The notes: a model not told the origin generated them from the letters alone. DNA of 64,000 nucleotides from Streptomyces stelliscabiei (GCF_014873495.1 NZ_JADBGF010000001.1:806001-870000); one strand, 5' to 3'. Shown: positions 25,782 to 34,032, counted from the stretch's first letter. Numbers and translations: made by a program.

Positions 25782-26787
25782 GGTGCCGGGCGGGCGGCTC
25801 GGGGGCGTCGGCGTCATCGCCTCCGCTCGGGCCTCGCTCGGGGTGAGGCCGATTCGGGAGCGGAAGAGTCGGGCGAAGTGGGCCTGGCCGGAGAACCCCC
25901 ACCGGTGGGCGACGTCGGCGATCGTGGTCTGGCGCGCCCCGGGCCCGGTGCGTTGCCGGTGTGCCCCGGTCAGGGCCGTTCCGTGATGTGCCGTGCCGTG
26001 CCGTGCCGGAGACCTTCCGGTCGGCTCGAAGATCCGTCCCAGGTGCCGTACCGAGATGCCCATGATCCGGGCCACCTGTGCGCTCGCCAGAGCGGGGTCG
26101 TGCAGATGCCGGTCGATGTAGTCCTGCGCCACGATGAGCTGGGAGCGGCGGCCTTCCGACACCGGCCGCCCTCCCGTGCGCTCGTCGGCGAGTCGCCCGA
26201 GCAGGTCCAGCACCGCTCCCTCGGCGTCGGCGGGGACGTCCGGCCCGCCGGGCGGTGCGGCCACCCTGCCGAGCAGTGCGCCCAGCGCGGCCACGAGCGC
26301 GCCCTCGCGCGCCGCGTGCCGCCCGAACAGCATCGGGCCGGGCAACCCGCTTCCCGCACACACCTCGGCGAACAGATGACGCGGCACGTCCACGAGGATC
26401 TGCCGCATGGCGGAGGAGAACCCGAACAAGATAGGGCCTGCGCGTGTCGTAGAGGCACAGCTCGCCCGCCGTGGCCGCGAGGCAGCCGTTCTCGTGCAGG
26501 AACACCGCCTTCCCTCTGAGCAGCAGGGTCGCGAACACCGAGTCCTTGGGCGCCGACCGGACCGTCTGCGGGCTGCGCTCGATGGCGTGGGCGTTGCCGG
26601 TGATCTCGGCGAGCCGCAGACCGCCCAGCTCGATGTCGGTCTGGCTGGCCAGCAGGCCCCGCTCGGAACAGGAGGTGCAGGACAGGCCCACCAGCGCCCT
26701 GCGGTTGCAGTCCTCCCAGTAGTGGATGCGTTCGGCGGGTGCGATGTGCTCGGTGGTGGCTCGGGAGATCACGGAGGGCGCGGACAT
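25776..26787 (-). pseudogene. AraC-family regulator with frameshift and altered C-terminal domain
   Basis: The first 120 codons from the ATG at 26787 give an AraC_binding_2-type domain: ERIHYWEDCNRRALVGLSC, then TLLLRGKAVFLHENGC and CLYDTRRPYL. At about 26430 one extra base (CTTGTTCGG where CTGTTCGG is expected) breaks the frame. FGFSSAMRQILVDVPRHLF and the AraC domain follow in another frame: ASAQVARIMGISVRHLGRIFE and DVAHRWGFSGQAHFARLFR. Between the two helix-turn-helices the sequence is scrambled around four copies of a 5-bp repeat (25988-26007) and nearby indels. An intact protein would be about 330 residues. Confidence 0.75.
25988..26007. repeat. Four GTGCC pentanucleotides inside the AraC gene
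   Basis: Four perfect GTGCC units (GGCAC on the coding strand) sit where AraC proteins have the linker after the first recognition helix (expected RHILERRLxRAHR). Copy-number change by one unit shifts the frame. The present frame is restored farther on by a small deletion near 25970. Confidence 0.7.
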
Positions 26788-26909
26788 GTGACCCCCTGGT
26801 GTCGCCACGCTTGTCGGGGGCTCAGCGTAGGGGACCGTCACACGGCCGGGTAGCCCCGTCCACGGGGGCTCCCCCGCCCGTGACTTACGTCGCGCGGACG
26901 ACCGGCGGC

Positions 26910-27557
26910 ATGATGACCGGCATGGATGTGGTGAGGGACCTGTGGTCCAAGGAGTTTCTGTCCGCCATGGCGGGTGTCGTCGTCGGCGGGCTCGTCACCT
27001 TCTTCGTGGCGATGTACCAGGCCCGGAAGTCCCTGGAGGCCCTGCGGATCCAGGGTGAGGAAGCCCGCAGGCTCGCCAAGGAGGACAGGGAGGCGGTCCA
27101 TGCCCGGGAGGCCGGGATGCTGATCATGGACCTTCTGCTGGCCCAACGCTCGGGCCTGAAGGAGCACGGAACGGAGGAGGACTGGCTGGAGGAACAGGGC
27201 CCGGTGATCGACCGCATCCGGTCGTACACCCGCATCCTCCCCGAGGGGAGACACCGCACGTTCCTCCTGGACCTCTTGAAGGACCTGAAGCGCAGACGCC
27301 CCGCCGGCTATCACGAGGTGGCGTTCAAGAACGACAAGGTGAAGGTGGCCAACGCCGCCCTGGTCGTGATCGGTTCGCACATGAACGGTGAGGACGTGAC
27401 GGGCGGTGCCCAGCTGGCCGAGATGCGACGTGCGTGGGACAGGGCGGCCGAGGAGGCCCACAACCGGATGATCGAGGCAATGGAGAACGAGCCTCCCCCG
27501 GACGACTGGGAGAACGACGCCGGTCCTCGTCAGAGCAGCCCGTCGCCCTCCTCCTGA
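26910..27557 (+). CDS. Membrane-anchored protein of unknown function
   Basis: A 215-residue protein with one N-terminal membrane helix (FLSAMAGVVVGGLVTFFVAMY, quoted in part) followed by a charged helical region (ARKSLEALRIQGEEARRL) likely to form a coiled coil, then a soluble helical part. The C-terminus is Pro/Asp/Ser-rich. I recognise no domain. It resembles uncharacterised Streptomyces proteins of the DUF4760-like shape, but I cannot confirm this. ATG at 26910, 26913 or 26922 are all possible; there is no clear ribosome site. It is convergent with the ECF sigma gene, and the 72-bp gap holds a hairpin. Confidence 0.65.
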   Translation: MMTGMDVVRDLWSKEFLSAMAGVVVGGLVTFFVAMYQARKSLEALRIQGEEARRLAKEDREAVHAREAGMLIMDLLLAQRSGLKEHGTEEDWLEEQGPVIDRIRSYTRILPEGRHRTFLLDLLKDLKRRRPAGYHEVAFKNDKVKVANAALVVIGSHMNGEDVTGGAQLAEMRRAWDRAAEEAHNRMIEAMENEPPPDDWENDAGPRQSSPSPSS

Positions 27558-27590
27558 GGCTCGTCCGGTTACGGAGGCAAGTCGGCCCGG

Positions 27591-27628
27591 GCGTCCGCGC
27601 GTTGGGCCGGGTCTCCGCGTGCGGACGC
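27591..27628. terminator. Hairpin between convergent genes
   Basis: GCGTCCGC (27591-27598) and GCGGACGC (27621-27628) are 8-bp arms with a long loop, in the gap between the membrane protein and the sigma-factor gene. A bidirectional terminator is possible. Confidence 0.4.
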
Positions 27629-27629
27629 T

Positions 27630-28523
27630 TCAGGGGGCCGCCTGTCCGTTGTCGGTGGTCAGCCCGCCGAGCTTGTCGGGGTTGACCTGGAACCACAGGT
27701 TCTGGATGCGGCCGTCGACGAGGTCGAAGGTCAGGGCGCCGACGGTGGTCCCGTCGAGGGTGGCGAGCACACCCAGTTCGCCGTTGATGACGGTCGGCTC
27801 CATGACCAGAGCGGCCAGTTCGGGCTTGGCCAGGAAACCCACGAGCCAGCGCGCAACGCGGTCGACGCCGTTGACAGGTCGGCGTGCGGCGGTGACCTTG
27901 CCGCCGCCGTCGGACCAAGCGGTGACCTCGGGGGCGAGCAGCTCCATAACGGCGTTCAGGTCGCCGCCCGCGCACGCCTTCAGGAACTGGGTGGTCACCT
28001 GTCGGCGTCTGGCCTGGTCGGCGTCGAAGCGGGGACGGCGGTCCTGTACGTGTCGGCGGGCGCGGTGGGCGATCTGACGGACCGCCGGTTCGGGGCGGTC
28101 GAGGGTCTCGGCGATCTCCGCGTGCGAGTAGCCGAAGACCTCGCGGAGCAGGAAGACGGCGCGTTCGACGGGACTGAGGGTTTCCAGGACGACCATCATT
28201 GCGGTGGAGATGGTGTCGGCCAGTTCGCTCTCCACGGCGATGTCGGGAGAGGTCAGCAGGGGCTCGGGGAGCCAGGGGCCGACGTAGGTCTCGCGGGTGG
28301 CCCGTGCAGAGGTGAGGCGGTTCAACGAGAGGTTGGTGACCGTGCGCACCAGATACGCCTTGGGGTGGCGGACCGCGTCACGATCCGCGCTGTTCCAGCT
28401 CAGCCAGGTGTCCTGGAGGACGTCCTCGGCGTCCGTGACACTGCCCAGCATGCGGTAGGCGGTGGCGAACAGCAGTCGGCGGTGCTCGGTGTACGGGTCC
28501 TTCTCGGCCCTGGCGTCGATCAC
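27630..28523 (-). CDS. sigJ: ECF41-type RNA polymerase sigma factor (SigJ-like) with SnoaL-like C-terminal domain
   Basis: A 297-residue sigma factor. Sigma2 spans about residues 10-75 (ATAYRMLGSVTDAEDVLQDT). The linker has the ECF41 signature WLPEPL, and sigma4 covers about 105-165 (FGYSHAEIAETLDRPEPAV). A C-terminal SnoaL-like domain (about 175-290) carries the ECF41 NPDKL motif, which contacts the sigma core and tunes activity without a separate anti-sigma factor. GTG start. It lies 67 bp downstream of an FAD oxidoreductase on the same strand, the classic ECF41 genomic partner. The upstream region of that gene has an ECF41-like promoter, so it probably drives its own operon. Confidence 0.93.
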   Translation of the reverse strand: MIDARAEKDPYTEHRRLLFATAYRMLGSVTDAEDVLQDTWLSWNSADRDAVRHPKAYLVRTVTNLSLNRLTSARATRETYVGPWLPEPLLTSPDIAVESELADTISTAMMVVLETLSPVERAVFLLREVFGYSHAEIAETLDRPEPAVRQIAHRARRHVQDRRPRFDADQARRRQVTTQFLKACAGGDLNAVMELLAPEVTAWSDGGGKVTAARRPVNGVDRVARWLVGFLAKPELAALVMEPTVINGELGVLATLDGTTVGALTFDLVDGRIQNLWFQVNPDKLGGLTTDNGQAAP

Positions 28524-28590
28524 CGGTGCATGCTGCCAGCGCCGTGATCCGGTTGCAAGGGCACGACCACGGCGCCGGTGGCCGGGCCCG

Positions 28591-29769
28591 TCATACCGCG
28601 GGGTCGCGGGTGGCGCGTCCGCCCCTGGAGACGACGGTGGTGACGTTCATGCGCTTGCTCAGCCGGTATGTCGTGAGCGGGCTGCCGCTGACCATCTCCT
28701 TGTAGGCGACGGCGCCGCGGCCTGTGAGATGGATGCGGCGGGGTGTTTCGTCGGCCTTGGTGAACTGGATGACCGCGTCGCGGCGGCCGAGGCTGACCGG
28801 CTGGTGGAAGTAGCCGAAGCGGAACGGCTTGACGGCCCGGCCGCGCACCAGCCGTGCGATGGTGTCGGCGGTGTACTGGGCGGTGGGCAGACCGCTCTGG
28901 CAGGTGCCGTGGAGCTGTCCCCAGCCCAGGCGTACGGCGGCCGCGTCGCCGATGGCGTGGATCTCCGGGTGGGACACCGACCGCAGGGTGGCGTCGACCA
29001 GGACGAGACCGCGCTCGTCCGTGGCGATCCCGGCTTCGGCGGCGAGCGCCGGCACTTTGACGCCGGTGGTCCACAGACAGGCGTCGGAGCGGACGAGTCT
29101 GCCGTCGTCCAGCCCGACGGCGTCGGGGAGCACCTTGGTCACACGGGCGCCGGTCTCCAAGGTGACGCCGAGGCGGTCCAGGGCGCGGTGCAGGTACGCG
29201 CGAGCCTTGGCGCCCATCATGCCGCCGGGCTCGTCAAGGCTGATCAGCGTGACGTGCAGGCCGGGGTGGCTCTCGGCGATCTCGGTCGCGGCCTCGATGC
29301 CGGTCAGGCCGCCGCCGCAGACGGTGACCGTGCCGGCGAAGGTGGCGACCTCGGTGAGGCGTGCGGCGAACCGGCCGGCGATCTCCGGGTTGTTGAGGGT
29401 GAACGCGTGGGTGTCGACGCCCGGGACCGTGCCGGTGTCGGTGGAGCTGCCCAGCGCGTAGACGAGCGTGTCGTATCCGAGGGTCTCGGCGCCGTCGAGG
29501 GTGATCCGCCGGGCCTCGGGGGCGATGGCGGTGACCGTGCCCTGGACGAACGAGACGCCGGTCCCGGCGAGCAGGTCGGGAATCCGATGCTCGGCCAGTT
29601 CCTGCCCGGCGGCGATCTGGTGCATCCGCAGCCGCTCGACGAACCGGCACGACGCATTGACCAGAGTGATCTTCACCCCGGCCCGGCGGGTGCGGCGGGC
29701 CAGCCGGATGGCGCTGAACATGCCCGTGTAGCCGGCGCCGAGGACGACGATGTGATGGCCCTTGCTCAT
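28591..29769 (-). CDS. NAD(P)/FAD-dependent oxidoreductase (NDH-2-like)
   Basis: A 392-residue two-Rossmann flavoprotein of the pyridine nucleotide-disulfide superfamily. FAD motif GAGYTG is at residues 11-16, NAD motif CGGGLTGIEAA is in the middle, and AIGDAAAV is the second FAD contact. It lacks a CxxC redox pair, so it is like NDH-2-type dehydrogenases. NDH-2 enzymes usually have a C-terminal membrane anchor; here the end (YRLSKRMNVTTVVSRGG) shows none clearly. GGGAG precedes the ATG at 29769. It is followed by the ECF41 sigma gene; COE-type oxidoreductases are the usual ECF41 targets. Redox stress is the likely theme. Confidence 0.88.
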   Translation of the reverse strand: MSKGHHIVVLGAGYTGMFSAIRLARRTRRAGVKITLVNASCRFVERLRMHQIAAGQELAEHRIPDLLAGTGVSFVQGTVTAIAPEARRITLDGAETLGYDTLVYALGSSTDTGTVPGVDTHAFTLNNPEIAGRFAARLTEVATFAGTVTVCGGGLTGIEAATEIAESHPGLHVTLISLDEPGGMMGAKARAYLHRALDRLGVTLETGARVTKVLPDAVGLDDGRLVRSDACLWTTGVKVPALAAEAGIATDERGLVLVDATLRSVSHPEIHAIGDAAAVRLGWGQLHGTCQSGLPTAQYTADTIARLVRGRAVKPFRFGYFHQPVSLGRRDAVIQFTKADETPRRIHLTGRGAVAYKEMVSGSPLTTYRLSKRMNVTTVVSRGGRATRDPAV

Positions 29770-29819
29770 CTCGGTCTCCCAAGGTCGGGCACCGGCTTCG
29801 GTGCCGGTGACGTCCATGG

Positions 29820-29846
29820 GACAAGCGACCCGCGCCGGACGTGACA
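29820..29846 (-). promoter_or_regulatory. Candidate ECF41 promoter of the oxidoreductase-sigma operon
   Basis: Read on the minus strand: TGTCACG (29846-29840), 16 bp, then TGTC (29823-29820). The published ECF41 consensus is TGTCACA-N16-CGTC, so this has one mismatch in each box at exact spacing. The expected start point would give a leader of roughly 45 nt to the ATG at 29769. Confidence 0.6.
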
Positions 29847-30018
29847 GGCCACCGATGTGAGCCACATCACAGCCCCTGGTCTGACCGTCGGCGCCCGCAC
29901 GGCGAGGCACGCCGGGCCGCGAACTCACCGTTCACCGCGGTCCGGCCGCGGGCTGCTCCCCCGGCACCTCGATCGACCGTTTGGGCCCGCGATGCCGTCC
30001 GGGTCCCGAACGGGCGGC

Positions 30019-30210
30019 TCAGGTGCCCGCGACCGTCACCCCTTCCTGGGCCGCCTCCCCGATGGCCTCCATGACCTCCTCCACCTCGGCCGACGACGTC
30101 GTGAGGGACGGCAGGAGCTTCAGGACGTGGCCGAGGCCGGAGGTCCCGGGGATGACCGACGCACGGAAGAGGGCTTGCCGGACCACGGACGCCAGAGCGG
30201 GCGTGGCGAA
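30019..30210 (-). pseudogene. C-terminal remnant of a class III aminotransferase
   Basis: The frame ends with SVVRQALFRASVIPGTSGLG, then HVLKLLPSLTTSSAEVEEVMEAI and a stop at 30019. This matches the end of class III (ornithine/diaminobutyrate-type) PLP aminotransferases, where the usual text is GNVLRLLPPLTI followed by EEVDEALEIL. The several hundred upstream residues, including the catalytic lysine, are missing, and the frame upstream of about 30210 is unrelated. It lies back to back with a carrier-protein remnant, which hints at a lost biosynthetic cluster. Confidence 0.5.
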
Positions 30211-30271
30211 GCGCAGACCACTCATCCGAGGCCTCGCGGGTGCCGACGGTCGGCCGGGGCAGGGTGCGACG

Positions 30272-30430
30272 CACGACGGCTTCTCCGAGCTCGGCGGCGA
30301 CTCCCTGTTCGCGGTCCGCATCGGCGCCGCCCTGCGCTCGCGCGGCCTGCCGTCGCTACGGCTGCGGGAGCGGTACCCGCACCCACCGATCCACGGCATG
30401 GTCGAAAGCCTCACGTCCACGCCCCTGTGA
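30272..30430 (+). pseudogene. Remnant of an acyl/peptidyl carrier domain
   Basis: HDGFSELGGDSLFAVRIGAAL is the core of a phosphopantetheine carrier domain. Ser at codon 30302 in LGGDSL is the attachment site. LRLRERYPHPPIHGMVESL follows as the usual third helix, with a stop at 30430. The first carrier helix and everything before 30272 are gone. A complete carrier domain is about 75 residues; 52 remain. It could be the end of an NRPS or of a stand-alone carrier. Confidence 0.6.
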
Positions 30431-30555
30431 GCCGGCCCCACGCACGCCATCGGGGCTTCCGGATCCGCGCTCGCGCCGAGCCGTGTTTGGGCGCCCCGCT
30501 GAGGGCTACTTGCCGTAGTGACACCGAGGTCCGAGCTGTCAGGGAGTGATGAACG

Positions 30556-30729
30556 GTGGCACGAGACCAGAAGGCCAAGGCGAAGAAGGAAGAGGTCAAG
30601 GGCAAGGCCAAGGAAGCGACGGGCCGTGCCCTGGGCAACGAGAAGATGGAGGCCGAAGGCCGCGGCGGCCAGGCGAAGGGCGACGCCCGCCAAGCCAAGG
30701 AGAAGGCGAAGGACGTCTTCCGGCACTGA
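30556..30729 (+). CDS. CsbD-family stress protein
   Basis: A 57-residue, highly charged Lys/Ala/Glu-rich protein with the CsbD pattern: KEEVKGKAKEATGRALGNEK, then EAEGRGGQAKGDARQAKEKAKD. GTG at 30556 follows GGGAG. In Bacillus csbD is under SigB; in Streptomyces many such genes are stress-induced. A weak SigB-like string (GTTT, 14 bp, GGGCTAC) lies about 70 bp upstream, but it has an extra base in the -10 box and I do not rely on it. The molecular function is unknown. Confidence 0.88.
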   Translation: MARDQKAKAKKEEVKGKAKEATGRALGNEKMEAEGRGGQAKGDARQAKEKAKDVFRH

Positions 30730-30745
30730 CGAACGGCACCCCCTG

Positions 30746-30777
30746 GACGGACCCCCGCCGACCCGCGGGGGTCCGTC
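30746..30777. terminator. Perfect hairpin between csbD and the toxin gene
   Basis: GACGGACCCCCGC (30746-30758) and GCGGGGGTCCGTC (30765-30777) are 13-bp arms around a 6-nt loop. It is 16 bp after the csbD stop and 66 bp beyond the end of the convergent toxin gene, so it can serve both. Confidence 0.8.
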
Positions 30778-30843
30778 GGCTGCCCCCTGTCCGCCCCGCG
30801 CCGCGGTACGCGCAGGCAGAACGGCTACGCCGTCGCAGTCGTG

Positions 30844-31221
30844 TCAGGTGGCGGTGGGCCAGGTTCGCAGCAGGGCGGCGATCTTCCCGGCCGTACAGGT
30901 GGGGTCGAGGAGCAGATCCTTGAGGGCGACGGCATCCTCGCGGGTCGGCTTGACGGTCGTCCCGGCCGCTTCGAGGTACATGACGCCGGTGGCGGCGGCG
31001 ACAGCCATGTTCGAACGCTCCAGCCAGCGGCACCGGCCGAGGGTGTGCACCAGAGCGGCGGCCTTGGCGTAGCGGCCGTCATAGACGGGCTGCTCGAACA
31101 GCTCGGCCCGATGGCGGGCCACCGCCGAGATCGGGACGCCGTAGTCGTCAGGCGCCGGATCGTTCGCCCCGGCGGCCTCGGCGACCTGCAGAATCCAAGG
31201 AACGTCGATATGCAGGTCCAT
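30844..31221 (-). CDS. Fic/Doc-type toxin of a toxin-antitoxin pair, degenerate catalytic motif
   Basis: A 125-residue Fic/Doc-like protein. RHRAELFEQPVYDGRYAKAAAL precedes the motif region HTLGRCRWLERSN (text split for length), then MAVAAATGVMYLEA. Compared with Doc (HIFNDANKRTALN) the first His is kept, but the Asn and Arg that position ATP are replaced by Arg and Leu. Many Streptomyces members annotated as Fic-family toxins are like this, so chemistry other than canonical AMP or phosphate transfer, or none, must be considered. Its start overlaps the antitoxin stop by one base (TGATG). The pair shares one operator-bearing promoter. Confidence 0.8.
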   Translation of the reverse strand: MDLHIDVPWILQVAEAAGANDPAPDDYGVPISAVARHRAELFEQPVYDGRYAKAAALVHTLGRCRWLERSNMAVAAATGVMYLEAAGTTVKPTREDAVALKDLLLDPTCTAGKIAALLRTWPTAT

Positions 31222-31460
31222 CAGGCGGCGCGCGCTCCCCGAGGCGTCTGCTGCGCGTCCTCGGCCTCGTCGAAGACCGCCTGGTGTTCGGCCAGGAAGC
31301 GGGCGGCCGCCTCCACCCCACGGGCCCGCAGACCACTGGCGTCTTCCTGCACCAGACGGGCGAGGTAGTCCCCGATGCTCAAGCCCAGGTCCGCGGCACG
31401 CCGCTTCGCGAGATCCGCCACGTCCTCATCCACGCGCGCGCCCAGCTGCTTCTTCGCCAT
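31221..31460 (-). CDS. Ribbon-helix-helix antitoxin
   Basis: A 79-residue protein. The first 50 residues form a ribbon-helix-helix: strand KKQLGARVDEDVADL, helix AKRRAADLGLS and helix GDYLARLVQEDASGL. The C-terminal half (EAAARFLAEHQAVFDEAEDA) is acidic and helical, as expected for the part that wraps and inhibits the toxin. It is the first gene of the operon, directly upstream of the Fic-like toxin. Its start codon is 9 bp from a perfect 16-bp palindrome, so autorepression is very likely. Confidence 0.85.
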   Translation of the reverse strand: MAKKQLGARVDEDVADLAKRRAADLGLSIGDYLARLVQEDASGLRARGVEAAARFLAEHQAVFDEAEDAQQTPRGARAA

Positions 31461-31468
31461 GCCAGCAT

Positions 31469-31484
31469 GGTAACAGCTGTTACC
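31469..31484. promoter_or_regulatory. 16-bp palindromic operator of the toxin-antitoxin operon
   Basis: GGTAACAGCTGTTACC is a perfect palindrome 9 bp upstream of the antitoxin ATG and the only AT-rich spot nearby. Its size fits two ribbon-helix-helix dimers. Confidence 0.75.
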
Positions 31485-31699
31485 GCGATGTGGCCGGGAA
31501 GGCGGCAGTCAGGGAAGCGCACGACGCAGCACCCGGCCCACCGGACACCCTCGGCCCGAGCGACGGGTCCCTCCCTGTCGGCAACTCCCCCACCCCGGCG
31601 GTCACTTCGTGACCCCCGCACCTGCGGAACCGTTTCGCCGGGCACCGTGTCCTCCTTCGCGGAAGGTGGTTCCGCGCCGCGGGACCACCGGTGAGGGGG

Positions 31700-32152
31700 A
31701 TGACCATGGGGCAGATACGCGAGGGAGCACGGTGGGGGGCCTGGGCCGTCGGCGGAGTCATCGGCCTGGCGGTGCTGTACGTCATCGGCGCGTTCGCCTT
31801 CGGCGGCGCGGCCTGGATCACCGCGCCGTTCCGGGGGGAGGCCGGCGAGCGCGAGAACACCGTCGGCTCCGGCGAGTTCCGTCAGAGCACGTACGAGGAG
31901 TTCTTCCAGCTGTGCGAGGCCGCGCAGAACGCCGAAGGGACGATCCAGGCGCTCAAGGAGGAGCGGAAGTCCGCCACCGGGACGCGCACGGCGCAGATCG
32001 ACCAGTCGATCACCGCGCTGAAGGCCACGCGGATCGAGTCGGTCAACGACTACAACTCCAAGGCCGCCCAGGAGCACCGCGCCCCCTTCCGCGACAAGGA
32101 CCTGCCGTACCGGCTGGACGCCGACGCCGAGCGCACGACGTGCACCCACTGA
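31700..32152 (+). CDS. Single-pass membrane protein of unknown function
   Basis: A 150-residue protein with one membrane helix near residues 15-38 (GVIGLAVLYVIGAFAFGGA) and an extracytoplasmic, mostly helical domain with charged repeats (AEGTIQALKEERK). The C-terminus ends in two nearby polar residues and a Cys (TTCTH). I know no named family. It sits 34 bp upstream of a lipoprotein gene with which it is probably cotranscribed. Similar pairs of short membrane protein and lipoprotein occur in actinobacterial and phage-like regions. I chose the ATG at 31700, directly after a G-rich ribosome site (GTGAGGGGG). Other starts are 31691 (GTG) and 31706. Confidence 0.65.
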   Translation: MTMGQIREGARWGAWAVGGVIGLAVLYVIGAFAFGGAAWITAPFRGEAGERENTVGSGEFRQSTYEEFFQLCEAAQNAEGTIQALKEERKSATGTRTAQIDQSITALKATRIESVNDYNSKAAQEHRAPFRDKDLPYRLDADAERTTCTH

Positions 32153-32186
32153 TCCGCATCTCATCCAGGGAAGAGGGCAGCACCGC

Positions 32187-32753
32187 ATGAAGAGGTTCGC
32201 ACGCATGGCCCGGGCCACCGTCATCGCGCTCGTTGTGGGCCTCGCCCTGACGTCCTGCACCGACGACTCCAGCCAGGACAAGGAGAACGAGGCCAAGCAG
32301 GAGAACTACGACCACCTCGTCGCCCAGCAGCCTGCGGGCCGCATGGAGTATTCGCCGACCCGCGAGGCGATCAACCAGTGGATCAAGACGTGGGGCAAGC
32401 GCGGGAAACTCTCGTACGTCTACATCCAGAACGCCAACGGCGAGTACGGGTACTTCGTCATGAAGGGTCTGCCGGTGCCGCGCTGCAAGATGCTCACTCC
32501 GACGGAGAAGGTGGAGTCCTCCTCCAACGGCATCGCGGTCCTCGCCCAGCCCGGCATGGACGGCACCTACACATCAGGCTCCACCTGCAACGCCTACTAC
32601 GGCTTCGACGCCACGACGGGCGCGTACATGGAGTTCACGGTCGGCACGAACCAGTCGTTCTTCCTGTTCGACAAGCCCATGACGATGCCGGAGTACGCCA
32701 GCGCCAAGCAGTTGGGGCCGACTTCGGTGAAGGACGTCGAGAAGCGGCCCTGA
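32187..32753 (+). CDS. Lipoprotein of unknown function
   Basis: A 188-residue exported lipoprotein. The signal peptide (RFARMARATVIALVVGLAL) ends in the lipobox LTSC, giving a lipidated Cys at residue 24. The mature part starts with an acidic spacer (DDSSQDKENE). A compact domain follows with INQWIKTWGKRGKLSYVYIQ, GEYGYFVMKGLPVPRC and SGSTCNAYYGFDATTGAY. Two Cys residues (about 100 and 131) could form a disulfide. I recognise no enzyme motif. AGGGAAGAGGG precedes the ATG. It probably forms an operon with the membrane protein just upstream. Confidence 0.75.
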   Translation: MKRFARMARATVIALVVGLALTSCTDDSSQDKENEAKQENYDHLVAQQPAGRMEYSPTREAINQWIKTWGKRGKLSYVYIQNANGEYGYFVMKGLPVPRCKMLTPTEKVESSSNGIAVLAQPGMDGTYTSGSTCNAYYGFDATTGAYMEFTVGTNQSFFLFDKPMTMPEYASAKQLGPTSVKDVEKRP

Positions 32754-32940
32754 GCGGTTGGGGCCGCGGAAGGAGCGCCGGCCCCGCGGCCCGTCGAGTG
32801 CGACGGGTACGCAGGCACGCACTCTCGCCCGGCAGAAGCCCGGAGCTGACACACCGCGCCCGCCGCTGCACGTCATCGGGCCGGGCGTGGGCCGATTCAC
32901 CGTGGCATGCTGTGGCGGGATGCTGATGGGGGAGGATGCC

Positions 32941-33168
32941 ATGACCGATACGCCGCTGACGCACAAGCAGGCGCTCTCTGCGGTGATTCTGGCGCTGGGG
33001 GGCATGTGGGACACGCAGCGCGCCGCGCTGGCTCTGCGGGTGGCCGGGCACGAGCCGAAGGACCAGGAGGCCGCGGAGAAGGCGGCCCGCACCCATCTCC
33101 GCGCCTTGGCCGAGGACGGGGTCATCGTGCGACCGGACCCGGGAGAGGCCGTGTATCGACTCCCGTGA
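32941..33168 (+). CDS. Small winged-helix-like protein of unknown function
   Basis: A 75-residue protein, LTHKQALSAVILALGGMWDT, then AARTHLRALAEDGVIVRPDPGEAVYRL. The two-helix plus LAEDGVI-turn-strand layout resembles a small winged helix, but I match no family. GGGGGAGG is 8 bp before the ATG. The stop is 165 bp before the end of the convergent ComB-family gene; that gap shows nothing recognisable. Confidence 0.6.
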   Translation: MTDTPLTHKQALSAVILALGGMWDTQRAALALRVAGHEPKDQEAAEKAARTHLRALAEDGVIVRPDPGEAVYRLP

Positions 33169-33333
33169 CCGTCGCGGTGTGAGCCCCGCCACCTGCTCCC
33201 GCCCCGTGCGCGGGCCCGCCCTCGGCCGCGTCACGCGCTCCGGCGAGGACCCTGGGGGCCGGTACGGACGGTGGCTCTCACCTGGATCGGACGACGCGCG
33301 TCACCGGTATCGCAGTGACGAAGTTCCGGTAAG

Positions 33334-34032
33334 TCAGCGGACGTCGGGCACGACCGCGGGGACCGCGACCGGTCGAAGCACCATCAGCGGCCCTTCCTGG
33401 GCGGCGGTCATGGCGAACGGGAACCTGTCGAGCTCCAGGCAGAGATCGACATCATCCGGGTGCCACCCGCTCCGCAGGCCACCGGCGAGGTCAGCCGCGG
33501 CACGAGACGTCCTCGCGCGGAGGAGATAGGGAGCCGCCTCGACATCACCTCCGGCCATACGTCGACCGATGTACTCGGCGCAGGCCAGGTCCTCGTCGGC
33601 CCGACCACCGTCGCCGGTGACCACGAAGGTCACCGGGCCCGCGTCCCTGGCCCGAAGAAACCGTGCGGTCGGGCCGGCCACGGCGAAGCTCGCGCACAGG
33701 ACCAGCGGCGCGTTCGCGACGGCCAGCGCGCCCACGGTTCCAGCCGTCGTCTTCTGTACCAGCGTGCGGCCGGTGAAGTCGCGTGCCCTGAGCAGGCCGG
33801 GCGAGTTGACCGCGTCGAAGCCCACCGCCGGCGGCCCGTCCTTCAAGGCCAGCCAGCCCGGGTGGGCTTCCTTCAGCGAGAGCGCCTCGCTCTCCGTCGA
33901 GGCCAGGACGATCTTCTCCACGCCACGCGAGAAGGCCCAGGCCGCCACGGTGAAGGCGCGCATGACGTCGATGACGACCGCGACGCGGGGAACGCCGGTC
34001 AACTCCGGGATGCCGACGAAGTGATGATCCAT
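33334..34032 (-). CDS. 2-phosphosulfolactate phosphatase family protein (ComB-like)
   Basis: A 232-residue protein of the ComB fold. [19 protein letters not shown] is the family's metal-binding DV(L/M)RA motif. [12 protein letters not shown] and [20 protein letters not shown] complete the active-site region. In methanogens ComB hydrolyses 2-phosphosulfolactate in coenzyme M synthesis. Streptomycetes lack that pathway, and their members have unknown substrates. The ATG at 34032 has GGTGGG just upstream. It stands alone between two convergent or tandem regulatory genes, with no other sulfonate genes near. Confidence 0.85.
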   Translation of the reverse strand: MDHHFVGIPELTGVPRVAVVIDVMRAFTVAAWAFSRGVEKIVLASTESEALSLKEAHPGWLALKDGPPAVGFDAVNSPGLLRARDFTGRTLVQKTTAGTVGALAVANAPLVLCASFAVAGPTARFLRARDAGPVTFVVTGDGGRADEDLACAEYIGRRMAGGDVEAAPYLLRARTSRAAADLAGGLRSGWHPDDVDLCLELDRFPFAMTAAQEGPLMVLRPVAVPAVVPDVR

